Source: Candidatus Dormiibacterota bacterium (GTDB lineage: Bacteria; Chloroflexota; Dormibacteria; Aeolococcales; Aeolococcaceae). Taken from it: a stretch of 64,000 nucleotides of DNA. Position 1 is the first letter of the stretch, and every line of letters begins with the position of its first letter. Under the pieces are notes generated by a model. That model worked only from the letters and a program-made list of their open reading frames with translations, was not told where the DNA came from and did no database searches. Made by a program: the position numbers and the translations under genes. Of the stretch, positions 62,440 to 64,000 are shown one piece after another. The stretch is taken from NCBI GenBank assembly GCA_003162415.1, contig PMOL01000004.1:62001-126000 (forward strand). Direction: 5' to 3'.

Positions 62440-62850
62440 TCAGCTCGTGCGGCGGTGCGCCTGACGCATCAACCAGCTTGTCGCGATTGCGGCCCGCGGC
62501 GAAACCGTGAACCCGCAGAAGCGAACTCTCTGAGGGTCATCTCTCCGCCGCTGCCACGTCATCGCGGCCTCTGCTTCGGCGCCCGACCGGGTGGTGTGCG
62601 ATGGAGCGCTGAGCACTTCCCTGAAGTGCCGGTGCGGCATGGTGACCTGGGCGATGACGATCGCCAGGACAAGCACCGACTGGTTGGCGGTCGCAACCGA
62701 CCCTGTCGATCCGGTCACATGGAAGATCAGGGCGATCACGGCGACGACGGCAGCGATGGTCGTCTGTCTCGACAGGAACCTTGCGATGCTCGCGGCCCGT
62801 GCACCCCCGACGCGACGGTCAACACCCCGACTGGCCTCTCCCCCGTCCAT
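62440..62850 (-). CDS. Small membrane protein, uncharacterised
   Basis: 136 residues with a basic N-terminus and two hydrophobic stretches, TTIAAVVAVIALIFHV (about 30-45) and SVLVLAIVIAQVTM (about 57-70). Support comes from a promoter with ideal spacing that places transcription start at the ATG (62850). The last ~30 codons run antisense across a decayed YdeI fragment, so the C-terminus may be non-native. No family recognised. A plus-strand open frame overlaps this interval but has no conserved content. Confidence 0.45.
   Translation of the reverse strand: MDGGEASRGVDRRVGGARAASIARFLSRQTTIAAVVAVIALIFHVTGSTGSVATANQSVLVLAIVIAQVTMPHRHFREVLSAPSHTTRSGAEAEAAMTWQRRRDDPQRVRFCGFTVSPRAAIATSWLMRQAHRRTS
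62465..62533 (+). pseudogene. YdeI-family C-terminal remnant
   Basis: The frame from 62465 to the TGA at 62531 reads RINQLVAIAARGETVNPQKRTL in part (end ETVNPQKRTL), which closely matches the C-terminus of the intact YdeI gene at 61468-62061 (ETIYPQKRTL). A stop codon lies directly before it and nothing further upstream is recognisable. It is the tail of a lost paralogue. Confidence 0.65.
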
Positions 62851-62857
62851 GCGACCG

Positions 62858-62886
62858 ATCGTACCAAATGCGTCACAACATCGCAA
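62858..62886 (-). promoter_or_regulatory. Leaderless promoter of the small membrane protein gene
   Basis: On the minus strand TTGCGA (62886-62881), 17 bases, TACGAT (62863-62858), 7 bases, then ATG at 62850. Spacing is ideal for the main sigma factor and puts the transcript start at the start codon. Confidence 0.6.
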
Positions 62887-63027
62887 CTGGCCGTCCCCGA
62901 GAATCGCCCTGCCTCGCTCCTTAGCCGGGCTTTAGTCAGCTGTTACCCCAACGACAAAACGTCCTTAACGACGCCGCGATCATCTTGGGCGTTCAGAGAG
63001 ACGGCCCGGGTTCGTTGAGGAGGAGTC
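62887..63027. other. Intergenic region before the phosphoesterase gene
   Basis: Contains three copies of an AACGAC/AACGTC-like hexamer (62950-62955, 62958-62963, 62967-62972) and ends with a ribosome site GAGGAGGAG at about 63016-63025. No clear promoter hexamers; the AACGAC repeats might be a regulator site, but the spacing (8-9 bp) does not fit a PhoP/PhoB box. Confidence 0.3.
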
Positions 63028-64000
63028 ATGACCAGACGACCATTGATCACGCTGGCGTTGGTGGGGGCGGCCACAGTCGCAAGCGCATCGCTCGCTACCG
63101 TGACCGGTGCGAGTGCGGCTTCCGCGGTGCGCAACAACGCGAGCACAACCTCGCCGATCAAGCACGTGGTTGTGCTCTTCCAGGAGAACGTCTCCTTCGA
63201 TCACTACTTCGGCACCTATCCGAATGCGACCAACACCGACGGACAGTCCTTCACGGCGAAGCCGGGTACGCCCACGATCAACGGGCTCACGCCGGCGCTG
63301 CTGACCGCAAACCCGAACGGGGTGAACCCTCAGCGGCTCGGCGCGGCAAACGCCCTCACCTGCGACCAGGATCACAACTACACCCCGGAACAGCAGGCCC
63401 TCGACGGCGGCCTGATGGACAAGTTTCCGACGTACACCGAAGTCGAGAGTTGCTCGCCACCGGACACCGCGCCTCCGGGGCTGGTCATGGACTACTACGA
63501 CGGCAATACCGTCACGGCCCTCTGGAACTATGCGCAGCGTTTCGCGATGAGCGACAACAATTTCGACACGACGTTCGGACCGTCCACGCCGGGGGTCCTC
63601 AACCTGGTGTCCGGTCAGACCCACGGCGCGACACCGGCCGTGCTCTCAGGCGTGACCGACAACGGCACCATCTACGGCGATGCCGACCCGGCGTATGACG
63701 AGTGCTCGGCGGGCTCGACGGTTGCGATGACCGGTACCAACATCGGCAACGAGCTCACCGCCAGCCACGTCACCTGGGGATGGTTCCAGGGCGGGTTCAC
63801 CCCGACTGGATCGGTCAGCGGTACCGCGGTCTGCGGCGCCAGCCACACCAATATCGGTGGCGCGGTGGTCACCGACTACAGCGCGCACCACGATCCGTTT
63901 CAGTACTACGCGAGCACGGCGAACCCTGCGCACCTTCCACCGACCACGGAGGCTGAGGTGGGCCACAACGGACAGGCCAACCATCAATACGACCTCAGCT
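63028..64000 (+). CDS. Secreted phosphoesterase (phospholipase C / acid phosphatase AcpA family), 3'-truncated
   Basis: 324 codons visible, open to the window end. Signal peptide MTRRPLITLALVGAATVASA with likely cleavage after a small-residue run near GASAASA. Then HVVVLFQENVSFDHYFGTYP, the metal-binding N-terminal motif of the alkaline-phosphatase-fold phosphoesterase/PLC family (normally ENRSFDHYFG; here Val replaces Arg), DNNFDTTFGPSTPGVLNLVSGQTHG with the likely Thr/Ser nucleophile region, and HVTWGWFQGGF. Extracellular hydrolysis of phosphate esters or phospholipids is expected. ATG with a strong GGAGGAG ribosome site 5-10 bases upstream. Confidence 0.88.
   Translation, partial: MTRRPLITLALVGAATVASASLATVTGASAASAVRNNASTTSPIKHVVVLFQENVSFDHYFGTYPNATNTDGQSFTAKPGTPTINGLTPALLTANPNGVNPQRLGAANALTCDQDHNYTPEQQALDGGLMDKFPTYTEVESCSPPDTAPPGLVMDYYDGNTVTALWNYAQRFAMSDNNFDTTFGPSTPGVLNLVSGQTHGATPAVLSGVTDNGTIYGDADPAYDECSAGSTVAMTGTNIGNELTASHVTWGWFQGGFTPTGSVSGTAVCGASHTNIGGAVVTDYSAHHDPFQYYASTANPAHLPPTTEAEVGHNGQANHQYDLS

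Noticed and set aside
62419..63018. Plus-strand 199-codon open frame
   Set aside because: Contains the YdeI remnant only out of frame, runs into the ribosome site of the phosphoesterase gene and has no recognisable content; the opposite-strand ORF has membrane helices and a promoter.

Overview
This is a high-GC, gene-dense bacterial chromosome segment carrying mostly core metabolism, with no rRNA, tRNA, CRISPR array, transposase or prophage gene that I can recognise. The gene set points to a single-membrane (monoderm) bacterium of the Chloroflexota/Actinobacteriota side of the tree: a sortase-like protein, lipobox lipoproteins, a homodimeric E1 pyruvate dehydrogenase, a GAAC-N4-GTTC type LexA box, a transaldolase/glucose-6-phosphate isomerase fusion, frequent GTG/TTG starts and several apparently leaderless promoters. 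A Chloroflexota lineage or a close relative is my best guess from gene content, not from any tree.

Layout. 1-10630: a tandem pentose-phosphate operon (tkt, tal-pgi fusion, gnd, zwf, pgl, rpe) that ends in an alpha-glucan phosphorylase, so storage-glucan breakdown feeds the same pathway. 10649-18670: a degenerate membrane-anchored Ser/Thr kinase-like protein, a reverse transsulfuration pair (cystathionine beta-synthase and gamma-lyase/synthase), a DEAD-box helicase and AceE. 18674-26677 (minus strand): RNA 2',3'-cyclic phosphodiesterase, a parvulin-like lipoprotein, an MFS exporter, a GNAT enzyme, and a tightly overlapped alpha/beta hydrolase - aldehyde dehydrogenase - class III aminotransferase - membrane protein block that looks like omega-amino acid catabolism. 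26852-32545: a complete branched-chain amino acid ABC transporter (livKHMGF) with an internal terminator after livK. 32594-36431: a diguanylate cyclase and an NfeD-like/flotillin/TelA module. 36444-41585 (minus): a membrane protein, then the GDP-mannose route with the type II phosphomannose isomerase cupin encoded separately from mannose-1-phosphate guanylyltransferase, and metK. 41806-49074: zinc-ribbon proteins, a sortase-like protein, DedA, an acyl-CoA carboxylase beta subunit with an HMG-CoA lyase-like enzyme, RNase HII, an SOS-boxed helix-hairpin-helix protein and two uncharacterised proteins.

49132-60513 is the most unusual part: a potassium (Kdp) locus in which the usual single KdpD sensor kinase is spread over separate genes. 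There is a KdpE regulator, a stand-alone DUF4118-GAF protein, kdpFABC preceded by a 28-residue membrane peptide, an internally duplicated KdpD/USP sensory protein whose second copy has lost its P-loop lysine, and a convergent DUF4118 histidine kinase. Three promoters in this locus share the same geometry: two TTGA(C) repeats 11 bp apart with a -10-like box exactly 16 bp after the second repeat, a candidate KdpE-box regulon.

61468-64000: a YdeI-family protein, a decayed stretch (a proline-rich ORF interrupted in frame by TAG and a YdeI C-terminal remnant), a small membrane protein with a textbook leaderless promoter, and the start of a secreted phosphoesterase/phospholipase C-type enzyme that runs off the right edge.
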